From the NCBI GenBank assembly GCA_001914195.1, contig MKYF01000035.1:1-47308 (forward strand): a stretch of 47,308 nucleotides of DNA, in the 5' to 3' direction. A model generated the notes under the pieces. That model made no database searches and was not told the DNA's origin. It saw only the letters and a program-made list of their open reading frames with translations. How positions within the stretch are numbered: the stretch's first letter is position 1; each line of letters begins with the position of its first letter. The position numbers and the translations under genes are program-made. The stretch is from Streptococcus mitis. Its GTDB lineage: Bacteria > Bacillota > Bacilli > Lactobacillales > Streptococcaceae. Shown piece after piece: positions 1-8,750 of the stretch.

Positions 1-1890
1 AAGAATCTTTTCTTTATCATCTGCTGATGGAGTTGTCGCATTAGTTACTTGAACTGTCGCTGGCACTTCACCTGGGAATTTCTTATTCAGTTTCCCTTGT
101 GCTACTACTGTCAGAGTACGAGCTTCATTATCAGATAAATCGACAGCTTTAACCCCACGGTTCCATTTATTACTATCTGCATATTGTTTGTCTGCATCAT
201 AGGTTGCTGTGTACTCTCGAATAGCAGGATTTGTTGTTGAAGCTTCCGTTGGAGTGTCTTTAAATCCAGGTGCAGAATCGTCTGACGAATAGTCTTTTTG
301 GAAGATTCTATCTATATCTGAAGTTCCATCATGCAATTTCAGAGTTTTAATCTTACCACTATTATCCTTGCCGCTTATGACGATTTTAATTTTATCACCT
401 GCGAAGATTTCATATCCTCTTACACCTGAGCGAACATTATCCTGGATGGATTGTTTTTCCCACTGTTTTGTCTTATCATTCTGGATATAGAGATCAAAGG
501 TTGGTTCTGGCGCTACATTTTCTTTCGTAATAGTCGTAGCAGTTGGGTCAGAAGTAAGAGTCTCTGTTCCTCCAGTAGGAGTCCTTACAACTTTACTTTG
601 TGTAACCGTTACGTCTCCCGTTGGAAGCAAGCCGTTATTAGCATTGTAAGCCTTTTCGAGATCTTTTGGCGTGAAGGTCAGTCTTGTATCGTTAGGTCCA
701 GCTTCCTTAGTGAATGTCTTATCACCGATTGTCAAGGTCACTGTCGCTCCTGGTATTACATCTGTAACTGTAATACTACGTTTCGGCAGACCTCCTTGTA
801 GCTTCACTTGATTATCTGCGATTTGCGGTGGGTTTGGTCTAACTTTGATAGTTACAGGAACTTTTGCAGTTGTATTGTCTTTAGTTTGAGCTCCTTTTGG
901 TAAAGTAACATTGACATTATGGGTATAGATACCTGGATTAGCAACACTTGGAGTTGTTTCCCAAGCGTAAGTTGTTGTAGTAGCTGGCTCTGGACCACTA
1001 GGCATCGGAACTGAAGCAGAGTCTTTTATTGCATTGCCTGGGTTATCAATAATACCCTCCAAAGAATCTGTTTTACCGACTGTTGTCTCATAAACTTTCT
1101 TAGCTACCGGATCAACTACTGTATACTCAAAGCTTGTTTCACTTGTAAGGGCTTGATCGTTAGCTGATGCAGCTCCGAAGCGACCATTCGGATAAACTGC
1201 TTTAATTGTATAAGTCGTCTTGTGGCTTCTAGGTTGGTACCAATTTGGATTTTCCTTGGTTGTATACCACACATCACCAAAAGATGGTTTTTCATTTTTA
1301 GTAATATCAGTTGTTAGCTCAGAACCTTCATTATTTAGTCGATACTTATAGGACCACTTAGTCCCCGAAGGAAGATCATTACTGTTAGTATACACAAAAG
1401 TATCCCTACCATAGTTGTTAGCCCAGCCTCCATCGACTTTACTAAGGTTTGGTTCTTTCGTTCCTTTAAATGCAAAGAACTTACCAGTTACTCCATTCGC
1501 AGTTTTTGCCTCAACCTTTGGATAAACGGTGTAGTTATAAGTAATGTCTTTACTTACACCTTTAGAGTCAGTAACCGTCAAGGTCGCTGTTTTTTCACCA
1601 GGAGTTGATAAATCTAGAGTTCCGTTTTTCCAAACTACGTTTGTGTTTGCAGGCAATTCTGTGCCATCAGCAGATTTGATAAAATTACGAGCTGTCAAGC
1701 TATTTGGATTTTCTCCTGCAACCGCGTAAAAACGATCTGTTTTTGTTTTATAATTTTGTTCTAGATTAGGAGTAATTGTCTTTGAAGTTCCATCTTTAAA
1801 TGTAATAGTCACATCACCATTTGGTTGAACATCATAAGTACGAATGCGAGATGTATCAGACGGATTCGATTGCTCTACTTCCGCTTTAAT
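1..1890 (-). pseudogene. Out-of-frame continuation of the giant adhesin (second repeat module, runs off the window)
   Basis: Read on the minus strand, nt 1890 to 1 is open for about 630 codons in a frame different from that of the upstream ORF, which stops at nt 1886. It begins IKAEVEQSNPSDTSRIR and repeats the module just upstream block by block: NGDVTITFKDGT, DRFYAVAGENPNS, VTGKFFAFKG, PVTIKVRPNPPQI, GGLPKRSITVTDVIPGATV and AGDKIKIVISGKDNSGK. It ends in TPSADDKEKIL, the start of a third module. It has no start codon or ribosome binding site of its own, so it is the shifted remainder of the same gene, not a separate one. If the GA tract at the junction regains one unit it is read through as part of the full protein. 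The C-terminal anchor would lie outside the window. I am sure of the frame relationship; whether the break is real, reversible or a sequencing error cannot be told from here. Confidence 0.85.
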
Positions 1891-4800
1891 TCTCTCTCTC
1901 AGCAGGAGTCAAATTTGACTTATCAGCAACGGCAATGACAGGCGGTTTTGTCAATTTAATCTTGTCCGCCAAACGTCCTTGTTGAATACCAAATTTCGCT
2001 TCAGCCAGGTTGGTATCACTTTCATTACCACTTGGATCTACTGCCTTAATTTGTCGCGTCCATTTATTATCTGGATTATATGTTAAGTCATCTTTAACTT
2101 TACCTATCGTTACCCTTGTTGTTTGATCTTGATTTACAATACTTTCAATCTTAGGTACAGCACCACTTCCATACGTATTGTTAGTGTCATTAAAGAAATT
2201 CGTTAACTCATTACCCCCTTGGTTAAAGGTCACTTTTTTCAATTTTCCACTATTATCAGTAGCGCTAAATTCAACCTTGATGTTATCACCTGCGTAGAAC
2301 AAGTAATAACCCTTACCATCTTTCTCAGGCTCTTTACCATCGATTGTGACTTTGTAGCTTACATGTGGTTTTTCAGTTTCCTTGCTGATTTCAACACTTC
2401 TTACATCTGATTCCAACGTTTCATTACGATTCGTTACAGGATTAGGGAATTCCTTGCTTTGTTTAACAGTTACATTTCCTGTCGGAAGGAGACCGTTGCT
2501 ATCTGCTAATTCACTTGCAGGAAACGTCACTCTTCCGCTGCTATCTGCTATTTTAGATGGAAGTTGTTTACCATTGATTGTCAAAGTAACTGTAGCGCCT
2601 GGTAAAGCGTCTGTTACGGTGATTCCTTTATTTGGAAGACCACCTGTATTCGTTACCTGATCTGTTGAAATTTGTGGTGGGTTTGGTCTAACTTTGATAG
2701 TTACAGGAACGTTTGTAGCATTTCTTGGTTTATCCGTTGAACCTTGTGGTAAAGTAACTTTAACTTCTTTCTTATAAATACCTGGAGATGAAGCATCTGG
2801 TGCAGATACCCAAGTATAATCTGTGCCAGTTGGAATTGCTACACTAGAGTCAGAATTTTTAACTGCATTGCTCGGATTGGAAATAATATCATTGAGCGGA
2901 GTTGTATTACCAACCGTTGTAACATACTCTTGCTTAGCTACCGGATCAACTACTGTATAATTAAAGCTCACTGTACTTGTGAGGGCAGGATTTGCAGTTG
3001 TTACATCACCAAGTCGCCCTTTTGGATAAGTTGCTATTGCTTTATAGGTCGTGCTGTGGGTTGTAGCTGAATCTGCAGTTGTATGCCACACGCTACTAAA
3101 GGCTGGAGAGCCATCTTGTTTACGTACAGGTGTTGAGCGATTATCATTCAGTTGATATTCATAAGCAAATGTAGTCCCTGAAGGAAGAGGATTCGGCGAC
3201 ACCTTAGCATCATTATTTATATAGAAGCTTGAATATCCGCCGATATTATTAGCATAGCTACCACCAACAGTTGCATCCGTTCCCGGTACTGCTTTAAAGG
3301 CATAGAACTTACCTGGAACTCCATTGTTAGTTTTAGTCTCAATTTTTTGATAAACTGTGTACTTGTATGTTAAATCCGTAGTAGTTTTATCTGGGTGAGT
3401 TACCGTTAAGGTTGCAGTCCGAGGGTTCACGCCGTCTTTCATCGCTTCCATTGTAGGAGCTTGCCCTTGTTTCCATGCAAACGTTGTCCCACTAGGGAAG
3501 TCAGATGCTCCGCCAACTGGGCGCACAAGACTTCTTGGATTTATATTAGATAGAGGCTCGCCGCTAACTGCATAGAAGTGCTCCGCTGTTTTCTCTACAC
3601 CATACTTAACATTGTTTGTGACTGTATCCGTGGTTCTATCACGATAAGTAATGGTAACATCTCCATTATCAGCTACACTGATAGAACCTTCTTCAGATCC
3701 TTTTTTGTAATCTGTACTTGAGAGAACGTTTGCATTGGCTGCTTTAAAGTTAGCCAATACTTGATCTTTTTCCGCCTGACTCAGATTTGTCGTATTATTA
3801 ACTGCGACAGTCGCACCGCTTATAGGCGATTGACGCTCATTAAATCCGTGAATACGAACAGTCATAGTGGTCATTGTTTTTTGTCCGGCAGTATCATCAG
3901 CACCATACTCAATGTTATAGTCCCCAGGAGTCATCGGTTTCCAACCATTGTCCCGACCAATCGTACCATAAATCTCGGTTGTCCACTGCTTTTGTTCATA
4001 AACATAGGCTGTATTGAGTCCTGTTTTAGGATCTTGTTTAAGAGTCGCAAAGTTGATTTGTCCAGGGAAATTTTTTCCTTGTAAACCTGTTATAATAGGA
4101 TTATTTCCTTTATAAAAGAATCTCAAAGCCTTATCATCACTAAATACCATATTGATATTTACAGAATCATCATTGAAAACTTCAAGTAATTTTGGCAATT
4201 CAACTGTAGGGGGATTATCTGTTGCGCGTCCCTGATTTCTCACAGCACCGTTTTGACTTCCTGCTCTACCTGTATGGACATAAGAGGTCATCAAATTCGT
4301 GTAATTACCAGAAACATTCGTACTTGTAAATGGTTGACTACTTGTAGCAACTCGGGCATCCAATCTGGCATTGCTTGATTTTTCATTTACAGTGGCATGA
4401 ACTTCAATCGTTGCCTCTAAATTTCTATTTAAATCATGACGTTTATTGAAAATGTACTCATTCCCTGAACCACCGCGCTTCTCCATTGGTTGATTATTAA
4501 AAGTAACACGGGTGATGGTCGTATTTGGATCTACATTGGCAAGTAAACCAGCATAATCCAAGGCATTATCTGAGTGCATATTGATACGCCAAATCACTTC
4601 ATGTGTATTCTTATTATACTGACCTGATTCAAGCGAAGCCGATGTTCTATTGCTAGCAAACGTGTTCGTGATTAACGAAGTAGGTAAAGCTCTAGGATGT
4701 ACCCCACTGCCCATACCTTGGCCATTCCGCTCATCTCTAGCGCCTGACTTGCTACGCAATACTGCATTAGCAATCGAATTACGAGCAGAGGTTGCTAGTT

Positions 4801-5761
4801 TTACAGTTTCGGTCAAATCTGCCTTAGGATTAGCAAGAGCTGTCTCGATAGCAGTCACCGCAGCATTCACTTTCGCTATAGCTACATCACTATTAGGTAG
4901 ACCGACCGCTTTTGCTAGGTACTCACCCATTTCAGCTGAAAGTTTGGTTAACTTCTTACGATTTTCATCCTGTTGTTTAGCTGAAACTTCCGATGTTGCT
5001 ATGGCACCAGCAGTCACTCCTGCCAAACTACTTATTTCTGCATTCGTATCAACCAAACCTTTTTCCAATTTAGCTGGTTCCAATACAGGAGCACCTAGCT
5101 TAGAGGCAGATAACCCTTCTTTAGCCAACTGACTTTCTTTTGACACAGACTCTGCTTTTCCAGAAGTTTCAGAAGCAGTAGTAGAAAGTGCACTATTACC
5201 TGACGCCACCATCGACTGACTAGAGCTTGCAGAAGTACTTGCTGAGACGCTAGCCGAAGTTGACGCGCTTTCTGAGGCACTTGTTGACATACTAGCAGAA
5301 GTGCTAGCGCTAGCTGATAGACTAGTGGATACTGATTCTGAAGTAGATACACTCTCGCTTACTGAATGAGACAGACTTGCCGAATTCTCCGCATCCACTT
5401 TTGCAGTTGTACCAAGGACAACTGTATCATGCGTTGCTAGAGCATCTGAACTATCTAACGTTTTTTCAAGAGCTACCGCTTCGTTTGCAAAAACTTTTGT
5501 CTGAGTAGCAACAGCCCCGCCTAATACGGCACCTGTTGCCGCAATACCTCTTATAATATCAAGACCTGTAATCGTTTGATTAGTTTGGTTTTCTACTACT
5601 TCGGTCATAACCTGAGTAGTATCTACACCACCACGTAAAACCTTGAATAAGCCAAAAAGAGAGGTTGAGGCTCTCAACCAATGCTTACCGGATTTTACCA
5701 GTTTGTATCGAGTCACACGATCAGTTTCGCGATATTGACCCTTTTGACGTCTGAAAAACAT
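1886..5761 (-). CDS. Giant KxYKxGKxW-signal surface adhesin, N-terminal part (truncated by frameshift)
   Basis: The visible product is 1291 aa. Residues 18-28 (RYKLVKSGKHW) match the KxYKxGKxW class of long signal peptides, which in streptococci is exported by the accessory SecA2/SecY2 pathway; cleavage is plausible after VFA near residue 92. Residues 127-185 form a Ser/Ala/Thr-rich stretch (SVSTSESVSTS and similar), probably O-glycosylated. Residues of about 200-330 look helical, and about 350-640 form a binding-region-like segment. A module with Ig-like blocks covers about residues 645-1262 and then starts again. The frame ends at PAEREN because a (GA)5 tract shifts it; the next codons in another frame continue the module. 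The start is an ATG preceded by GGAGGG. No export or glycosylation genes lie in the window. Cell-surface adhesion is inferred from the family. As read, the product lacks its anchor and would be secreted or degraded. Confidence 0.88.
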   Translation of the reverse strand: MFFRRQKGQYRETDRVTRYKLVKSGKHWLRASTSLFGLFKVLRGGVDTTQVMTEVVENQTNQTITGLDIIRGIAATGAVLGGAVATQTKVFANEAVALEKTLDSSDALATHDTVVLGTTAKVDAENSASLSHSVSESVSTSESVSTSLSASASTSASMSTSASESASTSASVSASTSASSSQSMVASGNSALSTTASETSGKAESVSKESQLAKEGLSASKLGAPVLEPAKLEKGLVDTNAEISSLAGVTAGAIATSEVSAKQQDENRKKLTKLSAEMGEYLAKAVGLPNSDVAIAKVNAAVTAIETALANPKADLTETVKLATSARNSIANAVLRSKSGARDERNGQGMGSGVHPRALPTSLITNTFASNRTSASLESGQYNKNTHEVIWRINMHSDNALDYAGLLANVDPNTTITRVTFNNQPMEKRGGSGNEYIFNKRHDLNRNLEATIEVHATVNEKSSNARLDARVATSSQPFTSTNVSGNYTNLMTSYVHTGRAGSQNGAVRNQGRATDNPPTVELPKLLEVFNDDSVNINMVFSDDKALRFFYKGNNPIITGLQGKNFPGQINFATLKQDPKTGLNTAYVYEQKQWTTEIYGTIGRDNGWKPMTPGDYNIEYGADDTAGQKTMTTMTVRIHGFNERQSPISGATVAVNNTTNLSQAEKDQVLANFKAANANVLSSTDYKKGSEEGSISVADNGDVTITYRDRTTDTVTNNVKYGVEKTAEHFYAVSGEPLSNINPRSLVRPVGGASDFPSGTTFAWKQGQAPTMEAMKDGVNPRTATLTVTHPDKTTTDLTYKYTVYQKIETKTNNGVPGKFYAFKAVPGTDATVGGSYANNIGGYSSFYINNDAKVSPNPLPSGTTFAYEYQLNDNRSTPVRKQDGSPAFSSVWHTTADSATTHSTTYKAIATYPKGRLGDVTTANPALTSTVSFNYTVVDPVAKQEYVTTVGNTTPLNDIISNPSNAVKNSDSSVAIPTGTDYTWVSAPDASSPGIYKKEVKVTLPQGSTDKPRNATNVPVTIKVRPNPPQISTDQVTNTGGLPNKGITVTDALPGATVTLTINGKQLPSKIADSSGRVTFPASELADSNGLLPTGNVTVKQSKEFPNPVTNRNETLESDVRSVEISKETEKPHVSYKVTIDGKEPEKDGKGYYLFYAGDNIKVEFSATDNSGKLKKVTFNQGGNELTNFFNDTNNTYGSGAVPKIESIVNQDQTTRVTIGKVKDDLTYNPDNKWTRQIKAVDPSGNESDTNLAEAKFGIQQGRLADKIKLTKPPVIAVADKSNLTPAEREN
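1891..1900 (-). repeat. Dinucleotide tract, (GA)5 on the coding strand, at the adhesin frameshift
   Basis: The coding strand reads GCT followed by five GA units and then ATTAAA. With five units translation runs E-R-E-N-stop. With six units it would run E-R-E-R-I-K-A and join the long open frame downstream. The upstream module has E-K-D-Q-V at the homologous place, which fits the six-unit version in length and character. The tract is therefore the likely site of the frameshift. Confidence 0.8.
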
Positions 5762-5818
5762 TTATTTTTTCCCTCCAAAAAAATTGCCATAGTAATTAGT
5801 TTAATGCGATCGTTTTCC

Positions 5819-5847
5819 ATTATACACAAATTATCATAGTAAGTAAA
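5819..5847 (-). promoter_or_regulatory. Promoter of the adhesin gene
   Basis: On the minus strand a perfect -10 (TATAAT, nt 5819-5824) lies 17 nt from a -35-like TTTACT (nt 5842-5847). The leader to the ATG at 5761 is about 50 nt and carries GGAGGG. A 15-nt T tract on this strand sits about 21 nt upstream of the -35, in the position of an UP element. Confidence 0.7.
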
Positions 5848-5868
5848 CTTGTTTTTAATATATTTTGC

Positions 5869-5883
5869 AAAAAAAAAAAAAAA
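5869..5883. repeat. Homopolymer of 15 A upstream of the adhesin promoter
   Basis: Fifteen consecutive A residues on the plus strand (T on the strand of the adhesin), followed by GC and a run of T. It lies about 21 nt upstream of the -35 box. Tracts of this length slip readily during replication, so the length may differ between cells and strains. Confidence 0.9.
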
Positions 5884-6246
5884 GCATTTTTTTCCTTGTT
5901 TTGTATGGATTCTTCATTGATAAACAAAATTAATATACTAGATAACTGAATCCCTTATTGACTGGTCTATAAAAAAGAAAAATCCATTATTTTTACCGAT
6001 GAATACGTCATACTTATCCAAAATTAAAAAGAGCATCATTTTCCTTTGGATAGACATATATATTGTATGTTATTCAAGGAACTCTTCGCTGTTTTCATTA
6101 TAATTAAGAGATAGTAAATTTCAAAGTATATAGTTTAACTACGATATTTCTTGAGCAAGCTGGCAAGCAAAAAGGTTGCACTTTAGTAATGCAAAAGTAA
6201 TGCAAATAGCTCGACCTACTAACTCTTACAAGAAAAGCCCACATGA
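5884..6246. other. AT-rich intergenic stretch without a recognisable gene
   Basis: Between the homopolymer and the terminator-like hairpin I see only AT-rich sequence. Short ORFs on both strands lack ribosome binding sites and family features. There is no clear promoter, repeat or RNA gene. Confidence 0.6.
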
Positions 6247-6281
6247 AAAAGCCCAAGAATTGATAGCATTCCTGGACTTTT
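6247..6281. terminator. Bidirectional terminator-like hairpin
   Basis: AAAAGCCCAAGAAT and ATTCCTGGACTTTT pair over 14 positions (two G-U pairs in the RNA) around a 7-nt loop, with T-rich sequence on both sides. On the minus strand it could end transcripts running out of prfC through the hairpin array. On the plus strand I see no gene that would use it. Confidence 0.65.
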
Positions 6282-6461
6282 CTTATTAGAATATTTAAAT
6301 CAACCAATATAAAGGTTAGCGATTGTTAGATTACGACGCTGAGTTTTACGAATCGATACCATTCGTGGGCTTTGCCTAGTGAGGCGTTTAGGTAAACCGA
6401 TTTTTACACCACGACACGGAGTTTTGCAAATCGATTCTATTTGCAAAACGTAGTTAGTGAG

Positions 6462-6604
6462 GCAGTTAGCTAGACTGCTCACTACCAGTTACGACGTAAA
6501 GTTTTACGAATCGATATTATTCGTAAAACTTTACTAGTGGAGCGCCTAGCCAAGTTCCATAGAAACTTGGCGTTAGTTACTTAGATTGTTACACAATCAA
6601 GTAA
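6462..6604. repeat. 143-bp direct repeat, copy 1 (within the hairpin array)
   Basis: This stretch (end of unit 2 plus unit 3) recurs at 6841-6983 with essentially only a change inside the hairpin loop (CGATATT here). It includes the 16-bp stem, a GCCAAGTT/AACTTGGC hairpin and a TTACTT-GATTGT/ACAATC-AAGTAA hairpin. Confidence 0.9.
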
Positions 6605-6840
6605 ATTTACTGAACTACGACACTGAGTTTTACAAATCGATTCCATTTGTAAAACGTAGTTAGTGAGACAGTTAGCTAGTTCGCTTCCTTACCATTACGA
6701 CGGAAAAATCCACGAATCGATACCATTCGTGGATTTTTCCTAGTGAAGCGTTTAGGTAGACCGCCATAGCGGTTACCTATTATTAGATTACAACACTGAG
6801 TTTTATAAATCGATTTCATTTGCCAAACGTAGTTAGCAAA

Positions 6841-6983
6841 GCAGTTAGCTAGACTGCTCACTACCAGTTACGACGTAAAGTTTTACGAATCGATAATATT
6901 CGTAAAACTTTACTAGTGGAGCGCCTAGCCAAGTTCCATAGAAACTTGGCGTTAGTTACTTAGATTGTTACACAATCAAGTAA
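6841..6983. repeat. 143-bp direct repeat, copy 2 (within the hairpin array)
   Basis: Second copy of the repeat at 6462-6604. The hairpin loop is CGATAAT here. Near-identity over 143 bp points to recent duplication or gene conversion, while the other units have diverged. Confidence 0.9.
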
Positions 6984-6993
6984 CTTTGGCGAT

Positions 6994-8538
6994 CTACATC
7001 TTCTCCTCTAACTCTACGTCTGGATACTTGTCCGCAAACCAGCGGAGGGCAAAGTCATTTTCAAAGAGGAAGACTGGTTGGTCAAAACGGTCTTTGGCCA
7101 AGATATTGCGGCTTGATGACATCCGTTCATCCAAGTCCTCAGGTTTGATCCAGCGAACGGTCTTTTTACCCATTGGGCTCATGACCACTTCCGCATTGTA
7201 CTCGCCTTCCATGCGGTGCTTAAAGACTTCAAACTGGAGCTGACCGACTGCTCCTAGCATGTACTCGCCTGTTTGGTAATTCTTATAAAGCTGAATAGCT
7301 CCTTCTTGCACCAATTGCTCAATCCCCTTGTGGAAGGATTTTTGCTTCATGACATTCTTGGCAGAAACCTTCATGAAAATTTCAGGTGTAAAGGTTGGCA
7401 GCGGTTCAAACTCAAACTTGTTTTTACCAACTGTCAAAGTATCCCCAACCTGATAAGTACCGGTATCGTAAACCCCGATAATATCACCTGCCACGGCATT
7501 GGTTACATTCTCACGACTTTCCGCCATAAACTGAGTAACATTCGACAGTTTAGCACCCTTACCAGTACGAGGCAGGTTGACACTCATGCCACGTTCAAAC
7601 TCACCCGAAACGATACGGACAAAGGCAATACGGTCACGGTGACGAGGGTCCATGTTGGCTTGGATTTTAAAGACAAATCCTGAGAAGTCCTTGTCGTAAG
7701 GATCCACAATTTCTCCATCTGTTTTCTTGTGCCCATGTGGTTCTGGAGCAAACTTGAGGAAGGTTTCAAGGAAGGTCTGGACACCAAAGTTTGTAAGCGC
7801 TGAACCGAAGAAGACTGGCGTCAATTCTCCAGCAAGGATAGCTTCCTCTGAAAACTCATTCCCAGCTTCATTTAAAAGTTCAATATCATCCTTGACTTGT
7901 TCGTAGAAAGGATTGCTGCCAAAAAGCTTGTCCCCATCCTCTAGGCTAGCAAAACGCTCATTCCCTTTATAAAGTTCCAAGCGTTGGTTATAGAGGTCAT
8001 AGAGCCCTTCAAAAGCTTTCCCCATCCCGATTGGCCAGTTCATCGGGTAACTCGCAATACCCAAGACTTCTTCCAACTCTTGCAAGAGATCCAAAGGCTC
8101 ACGACCGTCACGGTCCAGCTTGTTCATAAAGGTAAAGACGGGAATGCCACGGTGTTTGACAACTTCAAATAATTTCTTGGTTTGGGCCTCGATACCCTTG
8201 GCAGAGTCCACAACCATGACCGCAGCATCCACCGCCATCAAGGTACGATAGGTATCTTCTGAGAAGTCCTCGTGCCCTGGTGTGTCGAGGATATTGACGC
8301 GCTTACCATCGTAGTCAAACTGCATAACAGATGAAGTCACCGAAATCCCACGTTGTTTCTCGATATCCATCCAGTCAGACTTGGCAAAAGTCCCTGTTTT
8401 CTTTCCTTTTACGGTACCAGCCTCACGAATCTCGCCCCCAAAGTAGAGCAATTGCTCAGTAATAGTAGTTTTCCCCGCGTCTGGGTGGGAGATGATGGCA
8501 AAGGTACGACGTTTCTTAATTTCTTCTTGAATATTCAT
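6994..8538 (-). CDS. prfC: Peptide chain release factor 3 (RF3)
   Basis: A 514-aa translational GTPase that recycles RF1/RF2 from the ribosome after peptide release. The G domain shows G1 SHPDAGKTT (residues about 18-26), the switch/G3 region with DTPGHEDFS, and G4 NKLD. A domain of EF-Tu type follows (about 290-380), then the RF3-specific C-terminal domain. The length matches the family. RF3 is told from EF-G by the INxQEEIKKRRTFAIISHPDAG-type N-terminus and by the absence of domains IV and V. The ATG at 8538 has an AAAGAGA ribosome binding site. The gene is monocistronic: it diverges from gatC, and the hairpin array begins right after its stop. Confidence 0.97.
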   Translation of the reverse strand: MNIQEEIKKRRTFAIISHPDAGKTTITEQLLYFGGEIREAGTVKGKKTGTFAKSDWMDIEKQRGISVTSSVMQFDYDGKRVNILDTPGHEDFSEDTYRTLMAVDAAVMVVDSAKGIEAQTKKLFEVVKHRGIPVFTFMNKLDRDGREPLDLLQELEEVLGIASYPMNWPIGMGKAFEGLYDLYNQRLELYKGNERFASLEDGDKLFGSNPFYEQVKDDIELLNEAGNEFSEEAILAGELTPVFFGSALTNFGVQTFLETFLKFAPEPHGHKKTDGEIVDPYDKDFSGFVFKIQANMDPRHRDRIAFVRIVSGEFERGMSVNLPRTGKGAKLSNVTQFMAESRENVTNAVAGDIIGVYDTGTYQVGDTLTVGKNKFEFEPLPTFTPEIFMKVSAKNVMKQKSFHKGIEQLVQEGAIQLYKNYQTGEYMLGAVGQLQFEVFKHRMEGEYNAEVVMSPMGKKTVRWIKPEDLDERMSSSRNILAKDRFDQPVFLFENDFALRWFADKYPDVELEEKM

Positions 8539-8627
8539 AAGTTCTCTTTCTTTGATTCTCTATTTTTCTTGTTTCAATAGCTAAGAATGATTTCTACATT
8601 GGATTTTACCATTCCTTTCAACACTCC

Positions 8628-8656
8628 ATTATATCGGATTTTAGCATTTTTTTCAA
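8628..8656 (-). promoter_or_regulatory. Promoter of prfC
   Basis: Minus strand TTGAAA (nt 8651-8656) and TATAAT (nt 8628-8633) are separated by 17 nt, about 90 nt upstream of the prfC ATG. Confidence 0.75.
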
Positions 8657-8701
8657 TTTCTATTTCTTTTCACTTATCCTTCCCTTATTTATAGGAAAAT
8701 A

Positions 8702-8710
8702 TGGTAAAAT
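8702..8710 (+). promoter_or_regulatory. Extended -10 promoter of gatCAB
   Basis: TGG-TAAAAT is an extended -10 element 40 nt before the gatC ATG. No good -35 is seen. The same TATGGTAAAAT string precedes efp. Confidence 0.6.
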
Positions 8711-8750
8711 AGAACAGACTAAAAATCATCATTTCACGAAAGGATGCAAG

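Larger units (their letters stand above)
6333..6984. repeat. Array of seven alternating hairpin units downstream of prfC
   Basis: Seven units start at about 6333, 6411, 6491, 6617, 6697, 6790 and 6870. Each opens with ACGAC (ACAAC in the sixth) and then a palindrome with ATCGAT at its centre. The loop is CGATNNN in all seven. Units 1, 3, 5 and 7 are followed by CTAGTG(A/G)AGCG-like sequence (unit 1 has one substitution), and units 2, 4 and 6 by GTAGTTAG, so two unit types alternate. Units 3, 5 and 7 have perfect 16-bp stems. The arms of unit 5 (GGAAAAATCCACGAAT) differ from those of units 3 and 7 (GTAAAGTTTTACGAAT), yet both arms change together and pairing is kept. Most units carry a second hairpin downstream. 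The array begins 10 nt past the prfC stop, so it is probably transcribed as part of its 3' UTR. I do not recognise the family. Two short ORFs inside it (minus strand, beginning MSSLANC) are by-products of the repeats. Confidence 0.85.

Noticed and set aside
4650..5132. 160-aa plus-strand ORF antisense to the adhesin
   Set aside because: It arises from the biased composition of the adhesin's N-terminal region on the other strand; there are no start signals or family features.
5095..5352. 85-aa minus-strand ORF overlapping the Ser-rich region
   Set aside because: It is a frame shadow of the serine-rich repeat and consists of low-complexity Leu/Gln/Val sequence.
6104..6307. Small minus-strand ORF and a plus-strand frame ending KKSPHEKAQELIAFLDFSY
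   Set aside because: Both run through the terminator hairpin at 6247-6281; there is no start signal, and the protein-like wording comes from the hairpin arms.
6300..6861. Two minus-strand ORFs of about 60 aa starting MSSLANC
   Set aside because: They fall exactly on the hairpin repeats, their similarity follows the repeat DNA, and neither has a ribosome binding site.
6333..6984. CRISPR array or integron attC-like cassette array
   Set aside because: Units are not identical direct repeats with unique spacers, no cas genes or integrase are near, and the units hold no cassette ORFs. The hairpins resemble attC only in being imperfect palindromes.
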